From contig JAUYKX010000293.1 in the NCBI GenBank assembly GCA_030699055.1, positions 1 to 6,024 on the forward strand: a stretch of 6,024 nt of DNA, read 5' to 3'. The notes under the pieces are model-generated. The model made no database searches and was not told where the DNA came from. It was given only the letters and a program-made list of their open reading frames with translations. The stretch is from Candidatus Nanopelagicales bacterium (lineage in GTDB: Bacteria > Actinomycetota > Actinomycetes > S36-B12 > UBA10799). Shown piece by piece: positions 1 to 5,284 of this stretch; the first letter of the stretch is position 1, and each line of letters begins with the position of its first letter. The position numbers and the translations under genes were made by a program.

Positions 1-426
1 GTCATGGCCTCGGCCTTCACTCGGGCTGCCTTGGCGATCACCCGCGGTGAGGCTGTTGACTTCAAACTGATGACGTCCAGCGACAAGCTCGGCCAGATCC
101 TCGTCGGCGGTGTGATCATGAGCATCGCGACTGCGATCGGCTACATGCTCTGCATCATTCCTGGCCTGGTGGTCATGTTCTTCGGCCACTTCTTCATCTT
201 CTTCATCCTGGACAAGGGGATGGGTGCGGTCGAAGCGATCAAAGCAAGCGTCTCGTTCGTCAACAAGAACCTCGGCACGCTGTTCGGCCTGTTCCTCGCC
301 GTGCTCGCCGCCTACATCGTCGGCGCCCTGATTTGTGGCGTCGGTCTGTTGGTCGCGATCCCGGTTTCGATCATTGCCCAGGCATTCGCCTACCGGAAGT
401 TGAACGGCGAAGAGGTCGCCGCCTGA
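1..426 (+). CDS. Multi-pass integral membrane protein, C-terminal part (5' end outside window)
   Basis: The frame is open from the first base of the window and ends at TGA 424-426. The ATG at 4-6 has no visible upstream signal, so the real start probably lies upstream. Counting that ATG as residue 1, the visible 140 residues hold hydrophobic segments at about 31-50, 51-69 and 92-126, the last long enough for two short helices. A helix break with IIPGL (51-55) is followed by ILDKGMGAVEAIKAS (68-82), an amphipathic stretch between membrane segments. This layout (PGL break, then an 'EAIKAS' helix, then a Gly-rich terminal hairpin) resembles the loosely defined DUF975/YciC-like and related actinobacterial 'integral membrane protein' families. 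Such proteins often have a proline-rich cytoplasmic N-terminus, which would lie outside the window. No catalytic residues are seen and the function is unknown. It converges on the RDD gene and ends 27 nt before a strong hairpin. Confidence 0.8.
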   Translation, partial: VMASAFTRAALAITRGEAVDFKLMTSSDKLGQILVGGVIMSIATAIGYMLCIIPGLVVMFFGHFFIFFILDKGMGAVEAIKASVSFVNKNLGTLFGLFLAVLAAYIVGALICGVGLLVAIPVSIIAQAFAYRKLNGEEVAA

Positions 427-453
427 CCCAGGCACCTCGGTCTGAAAACGCCG

Positions 454-494
454 GATGGCCGGTACGCCCTGTGACTCAGGGTGTACCGGCCATC
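454..494. terminator. Bidirectional intrinsic-terminator-like hairpin between convergent genes
   Basis: An 18-bp stem (454-471 with 477-494) closes a 5-nt loop TGACT (472-476). All pairs are Watson-Crick except one G-T at 466/482. It lies 27 nt after the stop of the upstream membrane gene and about 70 nt beyond the stop of the RDD gene on the other strand. The T-tracts are weak: CGTATTT follows on the plus strand and GTTTTC on the minus strand. Poor U-tracts are common for terminators in high-GC actinobacteria. Position and symmetry favour termination of both convergent transcripts; the effect is inferred. Confidence 0.75.
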
Positions 495-502
495 TCGTAT
501 TT

Positions 503-549
503 CCGGCTTGCAACTCCGGCGCGCAACTCCGGCGCGCAACTCCGGCTTG
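503..549. repeat. Short tandem repeat, 13-bp unit, about 3.6 copies
   Basis: The unit CAACTCCGGCGCG occurs at 511-523 and 524-536, and a third copy at 537-549 ends in TTG instead of GCG. A partial copy, CCGGCTTG at 503-510, precedes them and shares the variant ending of the last copy. It lies between the convergent-gene hairpin and the RDD stop, outside any gene I accept. It looks like a slippage-prone minisatellite. No function is evident. Confidence 0.8.
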
Positions 550-564
550 ATTCCTGCCGGAGGC

Positions 565-1104
565 TCAGTCCTTGTAGACCACAGCGCCGGTGATCCGGTC
601 GGACAGCAGACACTGCCGCTTGGGATCCCAGAGGGGCCACAGGACGCCGATGTAGCAGATCGCGAAGTCGATCCAGAGCAGCAGCCAGCGGGCCACTCCC
701 ATCCCGAAACCGAGCGGCTGGTTGGTCTGCTCGTTGAGGGTGGTGTAGCCGGTGATCTGCTTGCCGATGGACTTGCCCGTGGTTCCCTCCCGGAAGCCCT
801 TGTTCCAGAAGGCGAAGACCAGCCCAATCAAGATGCACACGAAGTAGATGACACCGAACCCGGTCGTCTCGGTCACCGTGTAGCTGTAGCCGCCGAGGTC
901 GCGATGCACGATCTCCGTCCGCGGCCAGCCGAGCATCGCCCCGATCAGCGCGAGCACCCAAGGGCCGATGTAGTCGATTACATAAGCCAGGACTCGCGCG
1001 CCCCAACTCGCGTAGTGGCGCCCGTCCGGGGCCATCCCGGGGGTCAGGGCCGATGGCGGCGGAGTCGCGCCGGGGGGAGGAGGTGGTGGCAGGTTCTCGG
1101 ACAT
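565..1104 (-). CDS. RDD family membrane protein with proline-rich N-terminus
   Basis: The protein has 179 residues. A Pro-rich, probably cytoplasmic N-terminus (about 5-26, with six consecutive prolines at 6-11) precedes the RDD domain. The domain shows the family signature of an Arg and an Asp in the first helix (R37...A40..I43-D44), three hydrophobic segments (about 36-59, 82-100, 137-158), the conserved GTTGKSIGKQITG loop (107-119, compare family G-x-T-x-GK) and the C-terminal D160-P-K-R-Q-C-L-L-S-D169-R motif. RDD proteins are small membrane proteins. Some have been linked to ion or osmolyte transport, but most, including the mycobacterial proline-rich Pra type that this one resembles in layout, have no settled function. 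The ATG at 1104 has an AAGGGAA Shine-Dalgarno 6 nt upstream. It follows the PrsW-like gene by 80 nt on the same strand, so the two may be cotranscribed, although a weak promoter may lie in the gap. Confidence 0.92.
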   Translation of the reverse strand: MSENLPPPPPPGATPPPSALTPGMAPDGRHYASWGARVLAYVIDYIGPWVLALIGAMLGWPRTEIVHRDLGGYSYTVTETTGFGVIYFVCILIGLVFAFWNKGFREGTTGKSIGKQITGYTTLNEQTNQPLGFGMGVARWLLLWIDFAICYIGVLWPLWDPKRQCLLSDRITGAVVYKD

Positions 1105-1110
1105 GTCGCA

Positions 1111-1117
1111 TTCCCTT
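1111..1117 (-). promoter_or_regulatory. Ribosome binding site of the RDD gene
   Basis: On the minus strand AAGGGAA lies 6 nt before the ATG at 1104. This supports that start and contrasts with the neighbouring PrsW-like and hrcA genes, which lack a clear Shine-Dalgarno sequence. Confidence 0.6.
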
Positions 1118-1149
1118 CGTTCGTGGAGGTGAGCGCAATGCTCGCCCCG

Positions 1150-1155
1150 ATGCTA
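1150..1155 (-). promoter_or_regulatory. Possible -10 element of an RDD gene promoter
   Basis: TAGCAT on the minus strand fits the TANNNT -10 pattern. It would give a leader of roughly 35-40 nt carrying the AAGGGAA site. No convincing -35 is seen about 17 nt upstream, so this may be chance and the gene may depend on read-through from the PrsW-like gene. Confidence 0.25.
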
Positions 1156-1184
1156 GCGATCTCGGAACCGAAAACGACCGCGAC

Positions 1185-2135
1185 TCAGTGGGTTGTCCGG
1201 GCGACGGTGACAGGACGGTCATTGCGTCCGCGATGCCATTGGCGAACTACGATCACTAGGCCGATAACCCCGCAGATTGACAGAAACACCCAGTCGAGGA
1301 AGCCATCCAGATGGGCTTGCGTGGCGGTTGCGTTCGGGATTCGTCCCGACCAGACATCGGGCCAGGAGACCGGGGATCCCGTCAGCCATTGGGTCGCCGC
1401 TGCCGCGGCGGGCGCCGCCAAGTCCCACATGGTGTGCAGGGCGATGGCCACCAACACCCAGGCGACGACCCCGGGCGTGACTCGCAGGCGCCCGGAGGGT
1501 GCGCTTGCGGCTGCGGCGAAGAATGCGCCGCCGACCAGAGCCGTCCATAGCCCGTGGCCGAAGGGCGAGAGCAACCCGCGTACGATTTCGGTCTCCAGCA
1601 GGACACCAAGATCGACCTCTTGGTGTTGGACGATCGTGTTGAATGCATACCCGGCCGACTCGAAAGCCGCGAAGCCCAGGCCCACGGCGGCACCCAGGAC
1701 CATCCCGTCTCGCCGCAGGTAGTAGTCGAGCCCCAAAGCCACCAGCAACAGGATGACGAGTTTGATCAAGTCCTCGATCACGGCTACCGCTGGGTAGTAG
1801 AGGGCGGGCGGGCCGGAGATCACCAGGGTTTCGAAAACGGCGGCGATCGCCACGCCGAACAATCCGGCGACGGCGAAAGCTCGGACAATCCGGGCCTGAG
1901 ACAAGGCGGTCGGTAGTTTCTCGCGCTCGCGCGAGGTTTGGTCCTGACGTTGGAACACCCAGGCCAGAAAGGCGACGGGTATCAGGAAACTACCGACGAA
2001 GATCACGGAAGGGATCAGAGTGGTGACCCGGGTCAGCCATTCCGCGGCGACCAGCACGCCCCAGGCCGGTACGCCCAACACCAAAACCAGCGCCCAGGCG
2101 GGCAGGGACTTCCGTTTGGAGACGTTGTGGGCCAT
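1185..2135 (-). CDS. PrsW-family intramembrane protease-like protein
   Basis: With the ATG at 2135 the protein has 316 residues and about eight hydrophobic segments. The PrsW family motifs, numbered from this start, appear in order. E121-D122-L-I-K125 in a membrane helix matches motif EExxK with Asp in the second place. F155-A-A-F-E159 inside G-x-G-F-A-A-F-E is motif 2. R186-G-L-L-S-P-F-G-H194 followed by T-A-L-V-G-G is motif 3. H234-T-M-W-D238 is motif 4. Bacillus PrsW cuts the anti-sigma factor RsiW, and the family belongs with CAAX-type membrane proteases. Most actinobacterial members have no known substrate, and no anti-sigma factor gene is nearby. The frame stays open upstream to a GTG at 2195 (336 residues), but that start lacks a Shine-Dalgarno and adds only an Arg-rich, non-conserved-looking tail. 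The ATG at 2135 sits 8 nt after a TACCAT -10-like hexamer, suggesting leaderless expression. The stop is 80 nt before the RDD gene; hrcA is divergent. Confidence 0.85.
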   Translation of the reverse strand: MAHNVSKRKSLPAWALVLVLGVPAWGVLVAAEWLTRVTTLIPSVIFVGSFLIPVAFLAWVFQRQDQTSREREKLPTALSQARIVRAFAVAGLFGVAIAAVFETLVISGPPALYYPAVAVIEDLIKLVILLLVALGLDYYLRRDGMVLGAAVGLGFAAFESAGYAFNTIVQHQEVDLGVLLETEIVRGLLSPFGHGLWTALVGGAFFAAAASAPSGRLRVTPGVVAWVLVAIALHTMWDLAAPAAAAATQWLTGSPVSWPDVWSGRIPNATATQAHLDGFLDWVFLSICGVIGLVIVVRQWHRGRNDRPVTVARTTH

Positions 2136-2143
2136 GCCTGCCC

Positions 2144-2149
2144 ATGGTA
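2144..2149 (-). promoter_or_regulatory. -10-like element, probable leaderless promoter of the PrsW-like gene
   Basis: TACCAT on the minus strand matches TANNNT and ends 8 nt before the ATG at 2135. Transcription would start at or next to the A of ATG. It would fall inside the coding region if the alternative GTG at 2195 were used, so it argues for the shorter protein. No clear -35 is seen at 17 nt spacing; a TTGAGA (2163-2168, minus strand) sits only 13 nt away. Confidence 0.4.
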
Positions 2150-2179
2150 GGGCGCGCCGACGTCTCAAGTCGGGTTGAT

Positions 2180-2230
2180 CACGGTCCGTGTTCACCGGAC
2201 AAGGCCCGGAAGGTCGACCGACCCGTGGTC
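2180..2230. promoter_or_regulatory. Cluster of short palindromes in the divergent promoter region
   Basis: Four short dyads lie upstream of the hrcA -10 hexamer: CACGG-T-CCGTG (2180-2190), GTCCG with CGGAC 7 nt apart (2184-2200), GGTCGACC (2212-2219) and GACC-CGT-GGTC (2220-2230). Their position between divergent genes suits an operator. Arms of 4-5 bp in GC-rich DNA arise readily by chance, and none matches a known HrcA (CIRCE) or HspR (HAIR) site. Confidence 0.25.
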
Positions 2231-2261
2231 TGTGTCCGCCGGCACATCAGGCCGGGAGACG

Positions 2262-2267
2262 TAAACT
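2262..2267 (+). promoter_or_regulatory. -10-like element, probable leaderless promoter of hrcA
   Basis: TAAACT matches TANNNT and ends 6 nt before the ATG at 2274. This is the spacing expected when transcription starts at the A of the start codon. The nearest purine-rich stretch, GGGAG at 2254-2258, is 15 nt from the ATG, too far for a good Shine-Dalgarno. The hexamer also contains an in-frame TAA (2262-2264), so no earlier in-frame start is possible. No strong -35 is recognisable. Confidence 0.5.
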
Positions 2268-2273
2268 GGCGGG

Positions 2274-3299
2274 ATGGCCGATGACCGGAAGCTGGACGTG
2301 TTGCGGGCAATCGTCGAGGACTACGTCCGCACCTCCGAGCCGGTCGGCTCCCGGGCCCTGGTTGAGCGGCACCGGCTGGCGGTGAGCCCGGCCACGATTC
2401 GCAACGACATGTCCGCGTTGGAGGACGAGGGTTTCATCGTTCAACCGCATACCTCCGCCGGTCGCATCCCGACGGACAAGGGATACCGGCTGTTCGTGGA
2501 TCAACTCTCGCAAGTGCGGCCACTTAGTCCGGCCCAGAGGCGGGCCATTCACGCATTCCTCGACGGCGCCATGGATCTGGACGACGTGATGCTGCGATCC
2601 GTCCGTCTGCTCGCGCAACTGACCAGGCAAGTCGCCGTGGTTCAGTACCCGTCGCTCAGTCAGTCCCTCGTGCGACATGTCGAGGTCATCGGGGTGGGTT
2701 CCGATCGAGTCCTGCTGGTGGTCATCGCTGACACCGGCCGGGTGGAACAGCGCTCCGTGAACGTTCCTGCCGAGTTGGATGAGTTTCTGCTGTCCCGATT
2801 CCAGGCTCGACTCGGAGCGCTGACATCCGGGGAAAGATTCACAGATGTCCCCGGGTTGGTGTCCGGGCTGGCGGCGGAGTTCGAGGCTGACGGGACGGGC
2901 GCGGGCGCGGCGGTGGCGGTGGTATTGGCCGCCCTGCTCGAGATGGTCGTGGAACGCCACGAGGAACGGGTGGTGGCGGGCGGGGCGGCCAACCTGGCGC
3001 GGACTCGGGACTTCTCCGCGCGGCTGGAGCCGGTGCTGGAGGCGTTGGAGGAGCAGTTGGTGTTGTTGCGGCTGTTGGGCGAGCAGGCCAGCGGACCGGA
3101 GGCGGTTACCGTCACGATCGGGCATGAGCACGATGTCGAGGGTCTGACCAGTACTTCGGTCATCTCGGCGGGCTATGGGACGATGGGGGCCTCGGTGGGT
3201 CGGCTGGGTGTGGTCGGGCCGACCCGAATGGACTACCCCGGAAACATGGGGGTGGTCCGGGCGGTCTCCCGATACCTGGGCAGACTCATCAACCCGTGA
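2274..3299 (+). CDS. hrcA: Heat-inducible transcription repressor HrcA
   Basis: This 341-residue protein has the usual length and full architecture of HrcA, the repressor that binds CIRCE operators upstream of groES/groEL and other chaperone genes and is kept active by GroEL. The N-terminal winged helix-turn-helix (about 1-80) carries the family hallmarks [16 protein letters not shown] (5-20), [12 protein letters not shown] (22-33), [19 protein letters not shown] (37-55) and [18 protein letters not shown] (59-76). The rest (about 100-340) is the GAF-like dimerisation and effector region, with T281-I-G-H-E within the conserved 'IG.E' stretch, a Gly-rich ISAGYG (297-302) and the terminal [22 protein letters not shown] (311-332). 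The ATG at 2274 is the first possible start after an in-frame TAA (2262-2264). It probably gives a leaderless mRNA. No CIRCE (TTAGCACTC-N9-GAGTGCTAA) is seen upstream, so direct self-repression through the standard operator is not supported. dnaJ follows after 64 nt. Confidence 0.97.
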   Translation: MADDRKLDVLRAIVEDYVRTSEPVGSRALVERHRLAVSPATIRNDMSALEDEGFIVQPHTSAGRIPTDKGYRLFVDQLSQVRPLSPAQRRAIHAFLDGAMDLDDVMLRSVRLLAQLTRQVAVVQYPSLSQSLVRHVEVIGVGSDRVLLVVIADTGRVEQRSVNVPAELDEFLLSRFQARLGALTSGERFTDVPGLVSGLAAEFEADGTGAGAAVAVVLAALLEMVVERHEERVVAGGAANLARTRDFSARLEPVLEALEEQLVLLRLLGEQASGPEAVTVTIGHEHDVEGLTSTSVISAGYGTMGASVGRLGVVGPTRMDYPGNMGVVRAVSRYLGRLINP

Positions 3300-3301
3300 A
3301 G

Positions 3302-3334
3302 CCTGGCGCGCAACCGGCCAGGGGCCTACGGCCC
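3302..3334 (+). other. Two adjacent small hairpins between hrcA and dnaJ
   Basis: CCTGGC (3302-3307) pairs with GCCAGG (3317-3322) around a 9-nt loop. Immediately after, GGGCC (3322-3326) pairs with GGCCC (3330-3334) around the loop TAC. They begin 2 nt after the hrcA stop and lack a following T-tract, so a full terminator is unlikely. Partial termination, an RNA-processing site, or mRNA stabilisation that sets dnaJ level apart from hrcA are possible but inferred. Confidence 0.5.
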
Positions 3335-3346
3335 GTACCTGAACCT

Positions 3347-3353
3347 AGGAGAG
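3347..3353 (+). promoter_or_regulatory. Ribosome binding site of dnaJ
   Basis: AGGAGAG ends 10 nt before the TTG at 3364. Spacing is slightly long but the match to the anti-Shine-Dalgarno is good. GGAAG (3356-3360) lies nearer, at 3 nt. An in-frame TAG at 3346-3348 excludes any earlier start, so this site serves the TTG. Confidence 0.6.
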
Positions 3354-3363
3354 CTGGAAGACC

Positions 3364-4500
3364 TTGACTACGGATTACTACCAGGTCCTCGGCGTTTCCC
3401 GAGACGCAACGGGGGAGGAAATCAAGCGCGCCTACCGTCGCCTTGCTCGGGAGTTGCATCCGGACGTGAATCCGGATCCGCATACCCAGGAGCGGTTCAA
3501 AACGGTGACGGCGGCCTACGAGGTGCTGTCCGACCCCGGCAAGCGCCAGCTTTACGATCTCGGCGCGGACCCGTTGTCCGGTCGGCAGGCCGGTTTCCAG
3601 CCCGGCGCGGGTTTCGGTTTCGGCGACATCATGGACGCCTTTTTCGGGGGTGGCGGTGGCGGAGCCGGTAGACGCGGTCCGCGGCCGCGTCAGCGCAGGG
3701 GTGACGATGCGCTGTTGCGTCTTGAGATCGACCTGCGGGAAGCGGCTTTCGGCACGGTCCGCGAGATCACCGTTGACACCGAGGTGCTGTGTGCCCTGTG
3801 CGCGGGAACCGGCTCGGAACCGGGGTCGGAGCGGGTGACGTGCCATACCTGTCGAGGTCGGGGCGAGATCCAGAGTGTGCAGCGATCATTCCTCGGGCAG
3901 GTGATGACCTCCCGACCGTGCCCCCAATGCGCCGGATTCGGAGATGTGATCACAGCGCCGTGCCCGGACTGTGCCGGCGAGGGACGGGTGAGCACGCGAC
4001 GGACGTTGACCGTCAAGGTTCCGGCCGGGGTCGACACCGGAACGCGGATCCAACTGGCCGGAGAAGGTGAGGCCGGACCGGGCGGAGGTCCGCCGGGGGA
4101 TCTCTATGTCGAGATCGTGGAGAAGGCCGATCCGGTGTTTGAGCGGCACGGCGACGACCTGCACTGCACCCTGTCCGTCCCGATGACGGCTGCGGCCCTG
4201 GGGGCCACCGTCGAACTGGAAACCCTGGACGGGATCGAGCAAATCGAGGTGCGACCGGGGACCCAATCGGGCGCCGTTCGCACCCTCCGGGCCCGGGGCG
4301 TGGCTCATCTGCGGGGGACCGGCCGGGGCGATTTGCACGCGCACATCGTGGTCACCACCCCGACGAAGCTGGACGAGGAGCAGCGGGAGTTGCTGAGTCG
4401 GTTGGCCGAACTTCGCGGCGAGGAGAATCCCAGCGCCCAGGTGACCGCGGGCGGTCCCGGCTTGTTTTCGCGTATCCGAGATGCGTTCGCCGGGCGCTGA
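3364..4500 (+). CDS. dnaJ: Chaperone protein DnaJ (DnaJ2 type, hrcA-linked)
   Basis: This 378-residue type I J-domain cochaperone stimulates the ATPase of DnaK and delivers unfolded substrates. The J domain spans about 1-68, with YYQVLGVSRDA (5-15), the H32-P33-D34 loop essential for DnaK contact and YEVLSDPGKRQLYD (52-65). A Gly/Phe-rich linker (about 70-105) carries DIMDAFFGGGGGG (88-100) and is followed by an Arg-rich stretch. The zinc-finger domain has all four CxxCxGxG repeats, with cysteines 143/146, 160/163, 186/189 and 200/203. The substrate-binding C-terminal domains follow (about 210-355), including GDLYVEI (246-252). The start is TTG, since a TAG lies 5 codons upstream and MTTDYYQVLGV is the normal N-terminus. 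Actinobacteria commonly carry a dnaK-operon dnaJ and this second copy next to hrcA; the neighbour here identifies the second kind. The 3' end overlaps rsmE by 20 nt. Confidence 0.97.
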   Translation: MTTDYYQVLGVSRDATGEEIKRAYRRLARELHPDVNPDPHTQERFKTVTAAYEVLSDPGKRQLYDLGADPLSGRQAGFQPGAGFGFGDIMDAFFGGGGGGAGRRGPRPRQRRGDDALLRLEIDLREAAFGTVREITVDTEVLCALCAGTGSEPGSERVTCHTCRGRGEIQSVQRSFLGQVMTSRPCPQCAGFGDVITAPCPDCAGEGRVSTRRTLTVKVPAGVDTGTRIQLAGEGEAGPGGGPPGDLYVEIVEKADPVFERHGDDLHCTLSVPMTAAALGATVELETLDGIEQIEVRPGTQSGAVRTLRARGVAHLRGTGRGDLHAHIVVTTPTKLDEEQRELLSRLAELRGEENPSAQVTAGGPGLFSRIRDAFAGR

Positions 4501-5284
4501 AGGGGGCCCGAGCCAGGCCTGCTTCCTGGTTCCCGAATTGGCGGCCACTTCCGTCGGCGGTCGCCTTGACGTCGAAGGTGACGAGGGGCGCCACGCCGTC
4601 TCCGTCCGCCGGGTTCGGCTTGGCGAAACCGTGTCCTTGACCGATGGTCGGGGATCACTGGCCGAAGGCCGGGTTGTCGAGTGTCGGCCACCCAACCGGA
4701 TGCGGGTGGAGATTGATCAAATCCGGTTCGATCCGCGGGTGGTTCCGTGGATCGAGGTCGGGCTCAGTGTGCTCAAGGGTGACCGAATGGCCCGCGCCAT
4801 CGAACAGCTGACCGAGGCCGGCGTAGAGGGAATAACTCCCGTGATCGCCGATCGCAGTGTCGCCCGCTGGCAGCCGGGACGGGAATCGGGCGAGATCGGC
4901 CGGTTGCGGCGGCGGGCGGCCGAGGCTGCGAAGCAGTCGAGAAGGGCGTGGCTGCCCGAGGTTCGGTTGCCCGCAACCCTGACCGACCTGACGGAGGATC
5001 GCGCTTCCCGCCTGTTGGTTGTGCTCGCGGAGGACGGTCCGGCGGCCGGTGACGCCTGGTGGCGAGACCGGCTGGTCGATCGGATCGAGCCGATAGCCGA
5101 AGTGTTGGTTCTGGTCGGCCCCGAGGGCGGATTCTCGCCGTCGGAGGTTCGAGCGCTGCGGACTGCGGGTGCGCACCCCTTGGCCCTCGGTCCCGGCGTG
5201 ATGCGTTCGGGGACCGCTGCGCTGGCCGGGGTGGTGGCGGTGTCCATGATGAGCGGTCGGTGGCAGACTGGCGACCGTGACTGA
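4481..5284 (+). CDS. rsmE: 16S rRNA (uracil(1498)-N(3))-methyltransferase RsmE
   Basis: This 267-residue SPOUT-class enzyme transfers a methyl group from S-adenosylmethionine to N3 of U1498 in 16S rRNA of the 30S subunit. The N-terminal PUA-like domain (about 12-85) shows G36-R-H38-A-V-S-V-R-R-V-R-L-G-E. The trefoil-knot methyltransferase domain (about 90-260) shows LKGDRMARAIEQLTEAGVEGI (98-118), the EAAKQSRRAWLPEV stretch (148-161), the cofactor-site motif VGPEGGFSPSE (212-222) and LGPGVMRSGTAALAG (236-250). Many RsmE proteins have Glu in the last motif (R-x-E-T-A); here it is R-S-G-T-A, and as far as I recall actinobacterial members often vary at this place. The ATG at 4481 lies inside the end of dnaJ (20-nt overlap) without a clear Shine-Dalgarno, indicating translational coupling. 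The first 12 residues are not conserved. The neighbour order dnaJ-rsmE is known from other actinobacteria. Confidence 0.95.
   Translation: MRSPGAEGGPSQACFLVPELAATSVGGRLDVEGDEGRHAVSVRRVRLGETVSLTDGRGSLAEGRVVECRPPNRMRVEIDQIRFDPRVVPWIEVGLSVLKGDRMARAIEQLTEAGVEGITPVIADRSVARWQPGRESGEIGRLRRRAAEAAKQSRRAWLPEVRLPATLTDLTEDRASRLLVVLAEDGPAAGDAWWRDRLVDRIEPIAEVLVLVGPEGGFSPSEVRALRTAGAHPLALGPGVMRSGTAALAGVVAVSMMSGRWQTGDRD

Noticed and set aside
481..1722. A 413-codon open frame on the plus strand, opposite the RDD and PrsW-like genes, with an internal ATG at 1138 preceded by GGAGGTGAG
   Set aside because: It lies fully antisense to two genes with clear family motifs. Its translation is rich in Arg, Pro, Thr and Gln without domain structure, as expected of shadow frames in GC-rich DNA. 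The good ribosome-site match 5' of 1138 falls in the intergenic gap and is most likely chance.
2165..2178. TCAA-N6-TTGA inverted repeat, considered as an HspR HAIR half-site pair
   Set aside because: HAIR is CTTGAGT-N7-ACTCAAG. Here the half-sites are in the reverse order and only 4 bp long.
2247..3131. A 294-codon minus-strand frame opposite hrcA
   Set aside because: The complementary strand encodes a complete, strongly conserved HrcA. The antisense product is His/Gln/Arg-rich and resembles no family.
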